NCBI GenBank assembly: GCA_004524535.1
Contig: SDNY01000029.1
Location: 1 to 36,125, forward strand
Direction of reading: 5' to 3'
Origin: Promethearchaeota archaeon
Lineage (GTDB): Archaea; Asgardarchaeota; Lokiarchaeia; Sigyniarchaeales; SOKP01
Length of the DNA: 36,125 bases
Positions 17,131 through 25,465 of the stretch are shown here, one piece after another. The position numbers were made by a program, and so were the translations under genes. Below the pieces are notes generated by a model. That model had not been told where the DNA came from and did not search any database. It was given only the letters and a program-made list of their open reading frames with translations. The first letter of the stretch is position 1. Every line of letters begins with the position of its first letter.

Positions 17131-17445
17131 ATGAGTCAACCAACTATATCACGGACTTTAAGCAAAGCAATTCTTCAGCCCGAAGTTAGAATTAAATTAA
17201 AAATTTGGAACACATATCTTACTGGAAAGTTGGTAAAATTTGATAATTATATGAATTTAATTGTCGAAAATGCTAAAGAGATTTATTTTGGTCGAGGAGG
17301 AAAAAGATCTAAGGATTTAGGGACCGTGATGATCCGAGGGGCTTCAATTATTTTCATTGGTCAGGAAAGAGAAAAAATAATTTTTTCTGATACAGAGCTT
17401 AATCATGATAAATTAATGCACACGCATGAATCAGAGGAAGAATAA
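17131..17445 (+). CDS. LSm/Sm-like RNA-binding protein
   Basis: A 104-residue archaeal Sm-like protein. The Sm1 motif lies in VRIKLKIWNTYLTGKLVKFD with NLIVENA, and the Sm2 motif is LGTVMIRGASIIFI, with the MIRG/VIRG signature that contacts uridines. Such proteins form hexa- or heptameric rings that bind U-rich RNA in RNA processing. There is an N-terminal extension of about 15 residues and an acidic, His-containing tail (ELNHDKLMHTHESEEE). The next gene is eL37, 17 bp downstream, a pairing conserved across archaea that supports both calls. Confidence 0.92.
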   Translation: MSQPTISRTLSKAILQPEVRIKLKIWNTYLTGKLVKFDNYMNLIVENAKEIYFGRGGKRSKDLGTVMIRGASIIFIGQEREKIIFSDTELNHDKLMHTHESEEE

Positions 17446-17462
17446 AAAAGTTTGGTGATAAA

Positions 17463-17663
17463 ATGGGTAAAGGTACACCGAGTAAAGGTAAGAAAAATAA
17501 AGCAGCCACTCATAAAACGTGTAGACGATGTGGAAGACATTCTTTTCATAGGAGAAAAAGATATTGTTCGTACTGTGGTTTTGGGAGGACTGCTAAATTG
17601 AGGCAACCTAGTTGGCGAAATCGGTACAGAGCTTTCAACGGGAATAAAGGTTTTTATCGATGA
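17463..17663 (+). CDS. rpl37e: Large-subunit ribosomal protein eL37
   Basis: A 66-residue basic ribosomal protein with the zinc ribbon CRRC...CSYC and the N terminus MGKGTPSKGKKNKAATH expected for eL37. It is shared by archaea and eukaryotes and sits in the large subunit. The Shine-Dalgarno GGTGAT (17454-17459) lies 3 nt before the ATG, a useful local reference for start-site spacing in this genome. It is cotranscribed with the LSm gene. Confidence 0.96.
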   Translation: MGKGTPSKGKKNKAATHKTCRRCGRHSFHRRKRYCSYCGFGRTAKLRQPSWRNRYRAFNGNKGFYR

Positions 17664-17699
17664 TATTCTGAACAATAAGGAAGCTAAAATCTTAGTTTT

Positions 17700-17714
17700 A
17701 AATCTATTAGATTT
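17700..17714. promoter_or_regulatory. Palindrome before the roadblock gene
   Basis: AAATCTA-T-TAGATTT is a perfect 15-nt palindrome, and flanking bases extend it imperfectly. It ends 26 bp before the ATG at 17741. It could be an operator or a small RNA hairpin; AT-rich chance is possible. Confidence 0.25.
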
Positions 17715-17740
17715 TAAAATCACCAAAAGTTTAATTATTA

Positions 17741-18121
17741 ATGAGTTCAGAAGACAGAACTGAAGAACTTCATGAATTATTGATGAATTTAGAAGTAATT
17801 AGCGGAATAATTGGTACTGCAATAGTAAAAAGTAATGGGTTATTAATTACTTCTAGATTACCAAGGGACATTGATGACCGAAAGTTTGGAGCAATGGCAG
17901 CTACTATGTTAGGTGCAGTTGAAACTGCTACAAGTGCTTTAGGGAATACAAATATTAATAATCTAACAGTTGAATTGGGAGACGATTACCAATTGATCGT
18001 GATGAAAGCCACTGATCAGATAATTCTTGTCTCATTATTAGATTTAAATGTTAATTTAGGTTTAATTTTAATAGAAATTGAAGAAACAATTAAAAAAATT
18101 AAAGAAATATTAATTTCATGA
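17741..18121 (+). CDS. Roadblock/LC7 domain protein
   Basis: A 126-residue single-domain roadblock/LC7 protein. The helix ELHELLMNLEVISGIIGTAI, the strand IVKSNGLLITSRLP, the central helix with GAMAATMLGAVETA and the final helix EETIKKIKEILIS fit the fold. In eukaryotes and Asgard archaea such proteins regulate small GTPases or act as scaffolds; in bacteria (MglB) they act on polarity GTPases. No small GTPase gene is in this window, so the partner is unknown. No Shine-Dalgarno is visible. The stop overlaps the ribosome-binding site of the next gene, suggesting cotranscription. Confidence 0.88.
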   Translation: MSSEDRTEELHELLMNLEVISGIIGTAIVKSNGLLITSRLPRDIDDRKFGAMAATMLGAVETATSALGNTNINNLTVELGDDYQLIVMKATDQIILVSLLDLNVNLGLILIEIEETIKKIKEILIS

Positions 18122-18131
18122 GGCGATTTAT

Positions 18132-18872
18132 ATTTTAACAGAAAACCAAAAAGAGAGATACTCTCGACAAATAATATCCCCTCTAATTGGTGAGGAGGGG
18201 CAAGAAAAATTATTAAATATTAGCGTATTACAAATTGGAATGGGGGGATTAGGATCTCCATGTTCTTTATATCTTACTGCAGCAGGAATAAAAGAATTGA
18301 CGATTATAGATAACGATGTTTTAGATCTTTCAAATTTACAAAGACAAATTTTATATAACGAGACACAGGTAGGTAGAGATAAAGCTGAAATAACAAAAGA
18401 GGTATTATCCAATCTCAATTCTGAAATTCAAATTAAGACTTATAAGGATTATATAGACGAAAATTCAATTAAAAAGTACTTAAAAGGTCAAGATTTTATA
18501 GTTGATTGCAGCGATAATTTACAAACTAAATTTCTCGTAAATAAAGTTGCGATTGAAAACAATATGAAATGTGTAATTGCTGGAATAAAAGATTTCTATG
18601 GTCAAATAATTACAATTAATCCTAAAAAGAGTGCTTGTTATCAATGTGTTTTTCCAGATCCCGAAAAAGATTCGATAGATCCAAATGCTGGTCCTTTACC
18701 AGTAATAGGTGTTACTCCAGGGATTTTAGGAACATTAGAAGCCTTAGAAGTTATTAAAACAACATTAGGACTTCCAAATTTATATGACAATCTATTAATG
18801 GTAAACTTATTAGATTTAAGTTTTAATAAAATACAAGTTGTTAAAGATGAGAAATGTATTTGCTCTAAATAA
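18132..18872 (+). CDS. E1/MoeB/ThiF-like adenylyltransferase, probable ATT start
   Basis: A 246-residue activating enzyme that adenylates the C-terminal glycine of a ubiquitin-like or sulfur-carrier protein. The ATP-binding motif QIGMGGLGSP (Gly36-Pro43), Asp62, the Arg finger in SNLQRQ (Arg71) and the CSDN motif (Asp128) are intact. Zinc ligands are CYQC (169, 172) and Cys242/Cys244, the last pair spaced CxC instead of CxxC. The loop that normally carries the thioester cysteine reads DPNAGPLPVIG (about 183-193) and has none, so it may adenylate only. The typical family N terminus (LTENQKERYSRQ) lies upstream of the first ATG at 18240. The only start that includes it is ATT at 18132, 4 nt behind the Shine-Dalgarno GAGGCGAT (18120-18127). 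It follows the roadblock gene. Molybdopterin or thiamine biosynthesis are alternatives to protein conjugation. Confidence 0.85.
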   Translation: MLTENQKERYSRQIISPLIGEEGQEKLLNISVLQIGMGGLGSPCSLYLTAAGIKELTIIDNDVLDLSNLQRQILYNETQVGRDKAEITKEVLSNLNSEIQIKTYKDYIDENSIKKYLKGQDFIVDCSDNLQTKFLVNKVAIENNMKCVIAGIKDFYGQIITINPKKSACYQCVFPDPEKDSIDPNAGPLPVIGVTPGILGTLEALEVIKTTLGLPNLYDNLLMVNLLDLSFNKIQVVKDEKCICSK

Positions 18873-18894
18873 ATAAAAAAATAAAATAGAATAA

Positions 18895-19443
18895 TTAATA
18901 TTTTGTATATTCTGGATTTTTTTCAAAAAATTCCTTAAAAGCCTTTCCATTTTTAACATAACCTCCACTAGTTCTAGCTCCAATTAATTGAGGGCTATCA
19001 GGTAATTGTTTCTTAACATCTGCAGGAGTTCCTACTGCTAAACATTTTGGAGGAATCTCTTTATTCACAAGTGTGGCCCCAGCAGCTAATAGAGAGCCTT
19101 CACCTAATTTGGAATTATTCAATACATTAGATCCTATTCCAACTAAGCAACCATCCTCAATCACACATGGACCATGGATCATTGCATGGTGCCCTATTAT
19201 GCAATCTGCTCCAATAATTACAGATTTACCCACTTCTATATGAATAGTGACATTTTCTTGAACGCTTGTATTTCTTCCAATCTTAATTGTACCCCAATCT
19301 CCTCTCATTACAGCTCCAAACCACACATTAACTCCCTCCTCAATTATAACATCCCCAATGATTGTTGCACTTGGAGCTATATATGCATTCTCATGGATCT
19401 GAGGTTTCTTTCCTGTTTGTGGACTAGGCATTATTATCGGCAT
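18895..19443 (-). CDS. Gamma-class carbonic anhydrase-like hexapeptide-repeat protein
   Basis: A 182-residue left-handed beta-helix protein with hexapeptide repeats from about 25 to 150. The three zinc-ligand positions of gamma carbonic anhydrase are filled: His68 (VTIHIE), His85 and His90 (GHHAMIHG), with the Arg-Gly-Asp of VMRGDW in its usual place. It lacks the long acidic loop of the Methanosarcina Cam enzyme, like CamH/YrdA relatives, so CO2 hydration is possible but unproven. A trimer is expected. A Shine-Dalgarno GAGGA precedes the ATG by about 7 nt. It is convergent with the E1-like gene. Confidence 0.88.
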   Translation of the reverse strand: MPIIMPSPQTGKKPQIHENAYIAPSATIIGDVIIEEGVNVWFGAVMRGDWGTIKIGRNTSVQENVTIHIEVGKSVIIGADCIIGHHAMIHGPCVIEDGCLVGIGSNVLNNSKLGEGSLLAAGATLVNKEIPPKCLAVGTPADVKKQLPDSPQLIGARTSGGYVKNGKAFKEFFEKNPEYTKY

Positions 19444-19669
19444 ATTATTCCTCTAATATTGTGTCATTTTTTAGTTTTTAATTTTTAATTTTTCTCTTAT
19501 TTCTATATGTTTTTGAAACTAACTCTTTTCTCAGGTAAGATATCATTTATCTCTAGTAAGGATATAATATTCAAATTAAAAGTTTAATTCTTAATAAAAA
19601 ATTGGTTTAATTATTTTTAAGAGGATAATATCAGCTTTTTTTATTCTCAATTATTATTATGAAAAGAAT
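19444..19669. other. Intergenic spacer
   Basis: 226 bp of AT-rich DNA between two minus-strand genes, holding the carbonic-anhydrase ribosome-binding site at its left end. Nothing else is recognised. Confidence 0.3.
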
Positions 19670-21469
19670 CTAAACTAACCTAATAAATACAAATAACAGA
19701 AAAATAATTAAAGGGAAAAAGAATATCAGCATAGCAGGAAGGATATTCTTATATATTTTCCTTAATTTTATCATTAACATTAGTACAATCCAAAAAACAA
19801 GTCCTATCAAAGAAAAGATCAATATTTGACCGATTTCGCCACTAATAGGTAGCCCCGTAAAAGAGAAAGCAGGAATAGGAATAAATATATAAAATATCAT
19901 GAGAGTTAAAGGTCTTAAAAAGATTAGGATCATTGAGTGTTTAGTTTTTAATCCACGTACCAATAAATAGTCCATAAAAAAGGTGCTAATTCCCATTGAA
20001 AGGTATATCATTGTTGAGGTATTAAAAAATGGAATAGGGGCTTTTATCATTTGATATGCATTGAAATTAAAAATTAGAACAAAAAATAGTATAGGCACTA
20101 TAACTATTATTATGCCATATAGAAGTAATTTAAAATTATTTTGATACCAATAATTCCATTCTGATTTCAAATGGGATTTCCATTTTGATTTCCAATCAGA
20201 ATATTCAAAACGTGGCATTAAAAGAAATAGAATTATCGTAGCTATTGGAATTATTAAGGCATATCCAAATAAATAAGATGGATTAAATACAGCAAAAAAG
20301 GGGGCGCCAATAGCGACTGGAATAATATAAATAATTACACGGGAAAACACCATTTTTTTATAACTTTGAATATCTTTCTCGTTTGATATTTTGCTTTGTA
20401 AATTTGAAGTAATTTCGCTTGAAAGATGCCATACTTTTGTTGTTAATAGTAATAAACTAAATCCTAAAAAGAAAATTATTGAAGAGGTTATAATGAGTAA
20501 TTCTGGAATTGAACTATCAGGATATTCAAAATCTTCGAATTTTATATAGGTAATTTCTAAATCTCTATTAGTTATATCAATAGAACTATCAATATAAAAA
20601 TGTTCGAGCCAAATAATCGCATATTTAAAAGATTCATCATCTAGATCGTTTTCTAAATGATTCAAATCGGGCCGAATTTCCAATCCGATATCATTTCGAT
20701 AAGGTCCACTTACTTGCTCATAGAGTTCTTTGCTATCATCTGGGGATATAAGTTCATCATCTTTTCCGTGAATTAAAAGTAAATTTTTTGTATTTAATGT
20801 TGTGCATTCTTCAAGCCCATCTTCAATATCTTCTAAATGCCCCATTCCATACGTGAAACCAAAAAGGTTTTGGAAAGGCATTAATTCAATTAAATGATCT
20901 ATTGAGACCAAAGGGTGATAAAGTACGGAGGCATAAATTCTATCGTCTTTTGCTTGGAGAATTGCTCCTACACCACCTCCATAAGACAATCCTAACAAAG
21001 CTATGTGTCTTGAGTCAGAAAAATCGTAATGTTTTTCTATATAATCAATTATTTTTTCCATATCGCCCGGTTCTTTTCTCAAAAAACTGCAAAACCCTCC
21101 TGATTCTCCATGTCCACGCTGTTCCACAGAAAAAACGGCAAATCCACGCTTTACAAGTTGAAAAATTTTATATCTTTGATCTTCTTTCCGACCATTAATT
21201 CCATGTAGGAATAAAACTGTAGGCACTGAATTATCCTCTTTTTCTTCTAGATCTTTATCAACATATAGTAATCCCTTAATTTCTACATTATCCTTCATTT
21301 TAACAGAGAATTCTTCGAGATAAATATCCTCTTTTTCGAAAAATGCCATTCGTTGAGAATGTATTGAGAACGCAAAAATGATTGACAAGATTGCTAAAAA
21401 AATACTTGATATTATAAGAAGGAAGCTGATAATTAGAAATAATTTTTTTCTCTCCATTGATTTAATCAT
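19670..21469 (-). CDS. Membrane-bound alpha/beta hydrolase with C-terminal multi-helix domain
   Basis: A 599-residue fusion. An N-terminal anchor helix (about 8-36) precedes an alpha/beta hydrolase domain (about 50-300) with HG oxyanion motif (FLHGING), nucleophile Ser162 in GLSYGGG, an acid at Asp237/238 (HGKDDELI) and His271 (LNHLEND). The C-terminal half (about 325-599) has around eight hydrophobic helices. The layout suggests an esterase, lipase or peptidase facing the outside, held by a membrane module that may handle lipids. I do not recognise the membrane half. Starts at 21469 or at Met5 (21457) are both possible. A TATA-like stretch lies near 21495. It is divergent from nadA without evident functional connection. 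Confidence 0.8.
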   Translation of the reverse strand: MIKSMERKKLFLIISFLLIISSIFLAILSIIFAFSIHSQRMAFFEKEDIYLEEFSVKMKDNVEIKGLLYVDKDLEEKEDNSVPTVLFLHGINGRKEDQRYKIFQLVKRGFAVFSVEQRGHGESGGFCSFLRKEPGDMEKIIDYIEKHYDFSDSRHIALLGLSYGGGVGAILQAKDDRIYASVLYHPLVSIDHLIELMPFQNLFGFTYGMGHLEDIEDGLEECTTLNTKNLLLIHGKDDELISPDDSKELYEQVSGPYRNDIGLEIRPDLNHLENDLDDESFKYAIIWLEHFYIDSSIDITNRDLEITYIKFEDFEYPDSSIPELLIITSSIIFFLGFSLLLLTTKVWHLSSEITSNLQSKISNEKDIQSYKKMVFSRVIIYIIPVAIGAPFFAVFNPSYLFGYALIIPIATIILFLLMPRFEYSDWKSKWKSHLKSEWNYWYQNNFKLLLYGIIIVIVPILFFVLIFNFNAYQMIKAPIPFFNTSTMIYLSMGISTFFMDYLLVRGLKTKHSMILIFLRPLTLMIFYIFIPIPAFSFTGLPISGEIGQILIFSLIGLVFWIVLMLMIKLRKIYKNILPAMLIFFFPLIIFLLFVFIRLV

Positions 21470-21569
21470 ATAATTGGTTAAATTTTAAGATATTTTTTTA
21501 AAAGGAGATAATTTAATTTCTTTTGAATCTTTTATTAAGATAAAAAGATTAAAAGTAGATACAATAAAA

Positions 21570-22514
21570 TTGAGAGTGAAACAATTACAAGAGGAAATTT
21601 TAGATTTAAAAAAGAATTGCGATGTTACCATTTTAGCTCATTATTATCAAACAATTCAAATTCAACAAATAGCGGATTATTTAGGTGATTCACTAGGTCT
21701 CTCTCAAATTGCGAGAGATAAAGCGAATACAGAATATATTATATTCGCTGGAGTTGATTTTATGGCTGAAACAGCCTCAATTTTAAATCAAGATAAACAT
21801 GTATTAATTCCTAACTATGAATCATGTTGCCCAATGGCAGCTTTTCTCACTCCTGAAATGGTCAAAGATTTTAAAAAGAAAAATCCAGGGTTGCCAGTTG
21901 TTACATATGTAAATTCTACTGCTGCTGTCAAAGCAGAATCTGATATTTGTTGTACTTCCTCCAACTCTGTGAATATCGTCAAGAATATTAGTAAGGATTT
22001 TCATACTGAAACTGTTTTATTTGGACCAGATGCAAACTTAGCAGATTATACAGAACAACTTTCAAAAATAAAAACAATAAAAATGCCAGAAAATGGTCAT
22101 TGTTATGTCCATTCTCAATTATCTATTGAGGATGTTGAAAAAAGGAAGAGAGAATATCCAAATGCTAAATTAATTGTACATCCTGAATGTATTAGAGCCG
22201 TCAGGGAAATAGCAGATTTTATTGGCTCCACAACAAAAATGTATAATTATGTAAAGGATTATAATTCTGATATTAATGAATTCATCATAGGGACCGAAAA
22301 AGGTTTATTAGAAAGATTAGCGGAAGATTTTCCACATAATAAATATTACTTGGCAAGCGATAAAATGATTTGCTATAATATGAAAAAACACAGTTTAGAA
22401 TTAATAAAATATATCCTTGAAAATTTAGATGATAAAAATTATGAAATCAAAGTCCCAAAACAGATTGCTGAAAGAGCATTAAGTCCTATAAATAAGATGC
22501 TCGATTATTCTTAA
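21570..22514 (+). CDS. nadA: Quinolinate synthase NadA
   Basis: A 314-residue NadA, the 4Fe-4S enzyme that condenses iminoaspartate with dihydroxyacetone phosphate to quinolinate in NAD synthesis. The cluster cysteines are Cys87 (YESCCPMA), Cys178 (GHCYVHSQ) and Cys268 (SDKMICYNMKKHS). Other marks are LAHYYQ, GDSLGLSQ, GPDANLADY and HPEC. The length is normal for archaeal NadA. The start is TTG at 21570 or the GTG two codons later; no Shine-Dalgarno is visible. No nadB or nadC lies nearby, so the operon is split. Confidence 0.95.
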   Translation: MRVKQLQEEILDLKKNCDVTILAHYYQTIQIQQIADYLGDSLGLSQIARDKANTEYIIFAGVDFMAETASILNQDKHVLIPNYESCCPMAAFLTPEMVKDFKKKNPGLPVVTYVNSTAAVKAESDICCTSSNSVNIVKNISKDFHTETVLFGPDANLADYTEQLSKIKTIKMPENGHCYVHSQLSIEDVEKRKREYPNAKLIVHPECIRAVREIADFIGSTTKMYNYVKDYNSDINEFIIGTEKGLLERLAEDFPHNKYYLASDKMICYNMKKHSLELIKYILENLDDKNYEIKVPKQIAERALSPINKMLDYS

Positions 22515-22668
22515 AATAAATTCTTCTCTTTTTTACATCCCCATTTATAATACATAGTTGACTATCGTGTAATCTGATATAAACTTCATTTTAATAACAT
22601 AAATTTTTAAATAAAAGAAAAAGATAATTATTTAAGCTTAATTTCCAAAAAATAAAAATGATTTAATA

Positions 22669-23721
22669 ATGAAAGTATCAAAAGCAATATTATATGGATT
22701 GTTGATTGTCTCATTACTACTACCTTATATTGCGGTTGGACACGCTGCTCAACCTAATTATCTCGGAGTTAATGAAAACCAAGAGTTTATCTATAATACT
22801 GAATTCGATAATGGGCCATTAGAAGATTATTTTGAAGATTGGGGTGTGACCGATCCAGAAACTAGAGATAGATATGCAGATGCTATTTTCGACCAACTCG
22901 AATTTGATGATGATATCGTTAGTTGGAAAGTTTTTGTAGATGATATCAAAGACGACGATGATACAGATTATGACGGAGCTATAGACGATGAAGATGATGT
23001 CGGTTATGTAAAGACAAAAATAAATATCTATGAAAAAGAAGAAGAAGGAGATTGGGAAGATTTAGATAAAAGCGAATCCTTTAAAATTTGGGAAGGTGAA
23101 GAGATCGTCTATTCCGATTATCTATTAGCAAGCTTTGCGGATCAATTGATTCCGTATACAACACCCTCTGGCACACAAACTTTTATACCCGTTCAACTTG
23201 GTATGGGGCTATATTATTATTCTATTACTAAACAATTTACCCCTACAGGTCCAGTTATGCAAGATCCATTTGATTGGGTTGTTTCACCAGAATGGCCAAT
23301 GTTTTTTGCTCCAAAAAATTTAGACTATGATGATGTAGCTGATGATTGTGATGAATGGATCGAAGATAGAGGATATGTATCGGATTATGGAACCAATCTC
23401 GAAGATCGTGTTAGTGTAGGTGCACCTGATGTTAATTATTTTTTCCGAGATAGAGATGTTGGACTTTGGACCAATGTCGAATTAATCGGTGATTTCGAAG
23501 AATTCGATTCTGAAATCAGATTTAATAATGATGGTATTATGTATTATTATGAGTGGACTTACGATGGAGACATTATTGCGAAGTTTGAATTGACGCAATG
23601 GGGATTTAGTGCAGTATATATTACTGAAAATTGGTGGTGGATTGCTCTTATAGCTGGTGCTGTAATTATCGGATTAATTGTCCTTGTTGTTTATATAATA
23701 ATTAGGAAGAAAAGAAAATAA
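22669..23721 (+). CDS. Acidic surface protein with signal peptide and C-terminal membrane anchor
   Basis: A 350-residue protein of unknown function. The signal peptide MKVSKAILYGLLIVSLLLP is followed by a likely cleavage site near GHA-AQP. The ectodomain (about 28-320) is strongly acidic, with runs such as DDIKDDDDTDYDGAIDDEDD, suggesting calcium or cation binding. A single membrane helix (about 323-345, starting WWWIALIAGAVII) and a KKRK stop-transfer end follow. Such type I membrane proteins are frequent in Asgard genomes and often have no known role. It has its own promoter region and a T-tract terminator. Confidence 0.75.
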   Translation: MKVSKAILYGLLIVSLLLPYIAVGHAAQPNYLGVNENQEFIYNTEFDNGPLEDYFEDWGVTDPETRDRYADAIFDQLEFDDDIVSWKVFVDDIKDDDDTDYDGAIDDEDDVGYVKTKINIYEKEEEGDWEDLDKSESFKIWEGEEIVYSDYLLASFADQLIPYTTPSGTQTFIPVQLGMGLYYYSITKQFTPTGPVMQDPFDWVVSPEWPMFFAPKNLDYDDVADDCDEWIEDRGYVSDYGTNLEDRVSVGAPDVNYFFRDRDVGLWTNVELIGDFEEFDSEIRFNNDGIMYYYEWTYDGDIIAKFELTQWGFSAVYITENWWWIALIAGAVIIGLIVLVVYIIIRKKRK

Positions 23722-23760
23722 TCTACTGAGTAATGTAAGGCTATATCAATAAAAATCAAA

Positions 23761-23771
23761 TTTTTTTTTTT
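23761..23771 (+). terminator. T-tract terminator after the acidic surface protein
   Basis: Eleven consecutive T residues lie 40 bp after the stop codon, the archaeal intrinsic termination signal. No hairpin is needed or seen. Confidence 0.55.
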
Positions 23772-23798
23772 ATAAATTTTTAAATCTTATTTTAATAA

Positions 23799-24917
23799 TT
23801 AACTTTCATTCTCTATAATAGTGAGAATATTTAAGTTCTCTTCAATCCTTGAGCCCTCTAAAATACTTTCTTGAAGCTTTCGACCTTCAATCGATTTAGG
23901 CAATTTTTTCGATTGAGAAATTATTTCCATTAATTTTTTCCTATCGGTTTCTAAGAAACCCATGTCAATAGCATTTTTTATTATAAGGTTCAAAATTAAT
24001 AGTTCAAATTGTTCTTGAATTGCATTCCATATTAATCCCATCTCTTTTAAGTGTTCGGCTATTTCTTCTGACATTTTATCTAAATCATAAATTTCAGAAT
24101 GGATCCCGGCATCAATATATATTATTTCCTCAATTAATCGATCTTTTATCAAACGCAAAGTTGTTGTTCCTAACAGATCTTCTTCATGGAAAAAAAAGTC
24201 GTCATTTTTACGTTTAATTAAATAAAAACCAAGCTCATTTGTCATTAGCTTAAGTCTCGCCAAATAATTTATAGCTTCTGGTGCTATTTTATAAATTTCA
24301 CAAAATTGATCTAATTTTAATTTATAACCTGAGAATTCTTCAGGTCTTTTTGTATCATTTAATTCATCAAGTCGCCAATATTTTTTTGCAAAAGCACCTT
24401 GTCCGAGAATTGAGTTATAAAAAACATAAAAAAGGGCAAGATAAAGATCTCTATCTTGTTGAATTTCAAAAAAATTATCGCCGATTTTGGAAATAATTCT
24501 TACTATATGAAAAATAAATGATTCTTCTACGCTTATTTCTTTATAGAATGCGATTAAATTTTCAAGCTTTTTAACATTATTTTTAAGTTCATTAATCATA
24601 AATAATTCTTTCTTCAATCTTAAAGGTTCTTCACCAAGCTTTTCAATGCCCCTTTCCGTAATAACATACCCTTGATATTGTTTATTGGATAATTTATCAG
24701 TAATTATTCTCTGTTCAACATAATTATTTTTTCTATGGAAATTTAAATATTTTGAGACTGTAGATCTACTTAAATTAGAATATTTTATTAAATTGGTAAA
24801 TCTTTGTGGACCAAGATTTCTTAGAATAAACAATATTCTTCTGCTATTATCTTCAATACCACTGGCTTTTGTTAATAACTCCCCTTTTAGCTTTTTAGAA
24901 ATATTCCAGCTTTCCAT
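23799..24917 (-). CDS. Winged-helix transcription regulator-like protein
   Basis: A 372-residue protein with an N-terminal winged helix-turn-helix (about 20-95): ILFILRNLGPQRFTNLIKYS, then NLSRSTVSKYLNFHRKN as recognition helix and a wing ending YVITERGIEKLGE. The remaining 270 residues are helical, Lys/Glu-rich and unfamiliar, possibly an effector or dimerisation region. Similar two-part regulators occur in families in Asgard genomes. A TATA-like box near 24935-24948 places a leaderless start at the ATG. It is divergent from the small coiled-coil gene and could regulate it. Confidence 0.7.
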   Translation of the reverse strand: MESWNISKKLKGELLTKASGIEDNSRRILFILRNLGPQRFTNLIKYSNLSRSTVSKYLNFHRKNNYVEQRIITDKLSNKQYQGYVITERGIEKLGEEPLRLKKELFMINELKNNVKKLENLIAFYKEISVEESFIFHIVRIISKIGDNFFEIQQDRDLYLALFYVFYNSILGQGAFAKKYWRLDELNDTKRPEEFSGYKLKLDQFCEIYKIAPEAINYLARLKLMTNELGFYLIKRKNDDFFFHEEDLLGTTTLRLIKDRLIEEIIYIDAGIHSEIYDLDKMSEEIAEHLKEMGLIWNAIQEQFELLILNLIIKNAIDMGFLETDRKKLMEIISQSKKLPKSIEGRKLQESILEGSRIEENLNILTIIENES

Positions 24918-25117
24918 AATAGAAATATAATAATATAAATATAAAAAATTATACTTTTTTTCTGGACTAAAACTCTTTTTTTTCTGAAAAACCTTTATAT
25001 TTAAAAAAGTATAGATCCCGACACAAATGGTTTCTCTAATAAATTTAGATAAAAATATTAAAAATAATTAGGATCATAATTATAAAACTACAAAGAATAA
25101 ATTAAATTAATATAAAT

Positions 25118-25306
25118 ATGTCATTAGAAAACCCGAATTTATTAGAAAGGATTAAAAATATTGAAAAAAAGATAAATGAGATAGAAAAAAGACTTTCATC
25201 GTTAGAAAATTTATTGCAACGCCCTCCATTCAGACCTGGCCCCCCGATTCCTCCTGGTCCCACGCCACCTGGACCCCCACCTCCACCTGAACCATTTCGG
25301 TTTTAA
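25118..25306 (+). CDS. Mini-protein: coiled coil plus polyproline tail
   Basis: A 62-residue protein. Residues 8-34 form a heptad-like coiled coil (ERIKNIEKKINEIEKRLSSL), and residues 35-59 are a Pro/Gly tail with PGPPIPPGPTPPGPPPPPEP. The coiled coil would multimerise the tail, giving a multivalent polyproline ligand of the kind bound by profilin, SH3, WW or EVH1-type domains in eukaryotes. Asgard archaea have profilins, but no partner is in this window. The codon pattern and clean ATG support a real gene. Nothing more is known. Confidence 0.55.
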   Translation: MSLENPNLLERIKNIEKKINEIEKRLSSLENLLQRPPFRPGPPIPPGPTPPGPPPPPEPFRF

Positions 25307-25465
25307 AATATCTAACACCATCTTGAAGATCTAATTGAATCCTATAAAAATATAGCTTTAAACTCAAGTATACCCTTTTAGACTAAAATCTTTAATTATT
25401 TTTATTATCTATATATATTTAATAATATATTTTATATCCGAATTTAAAAAAGGAAGTGATTAAAA

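Noticed and set aside
18240-18872. E1-like gene starting at the first ATG (210 residues)
   Set aside because: This would delete the family N terminus and start inside the ATP-binding glycine motif, so the gene was extended to ATT at 18132.
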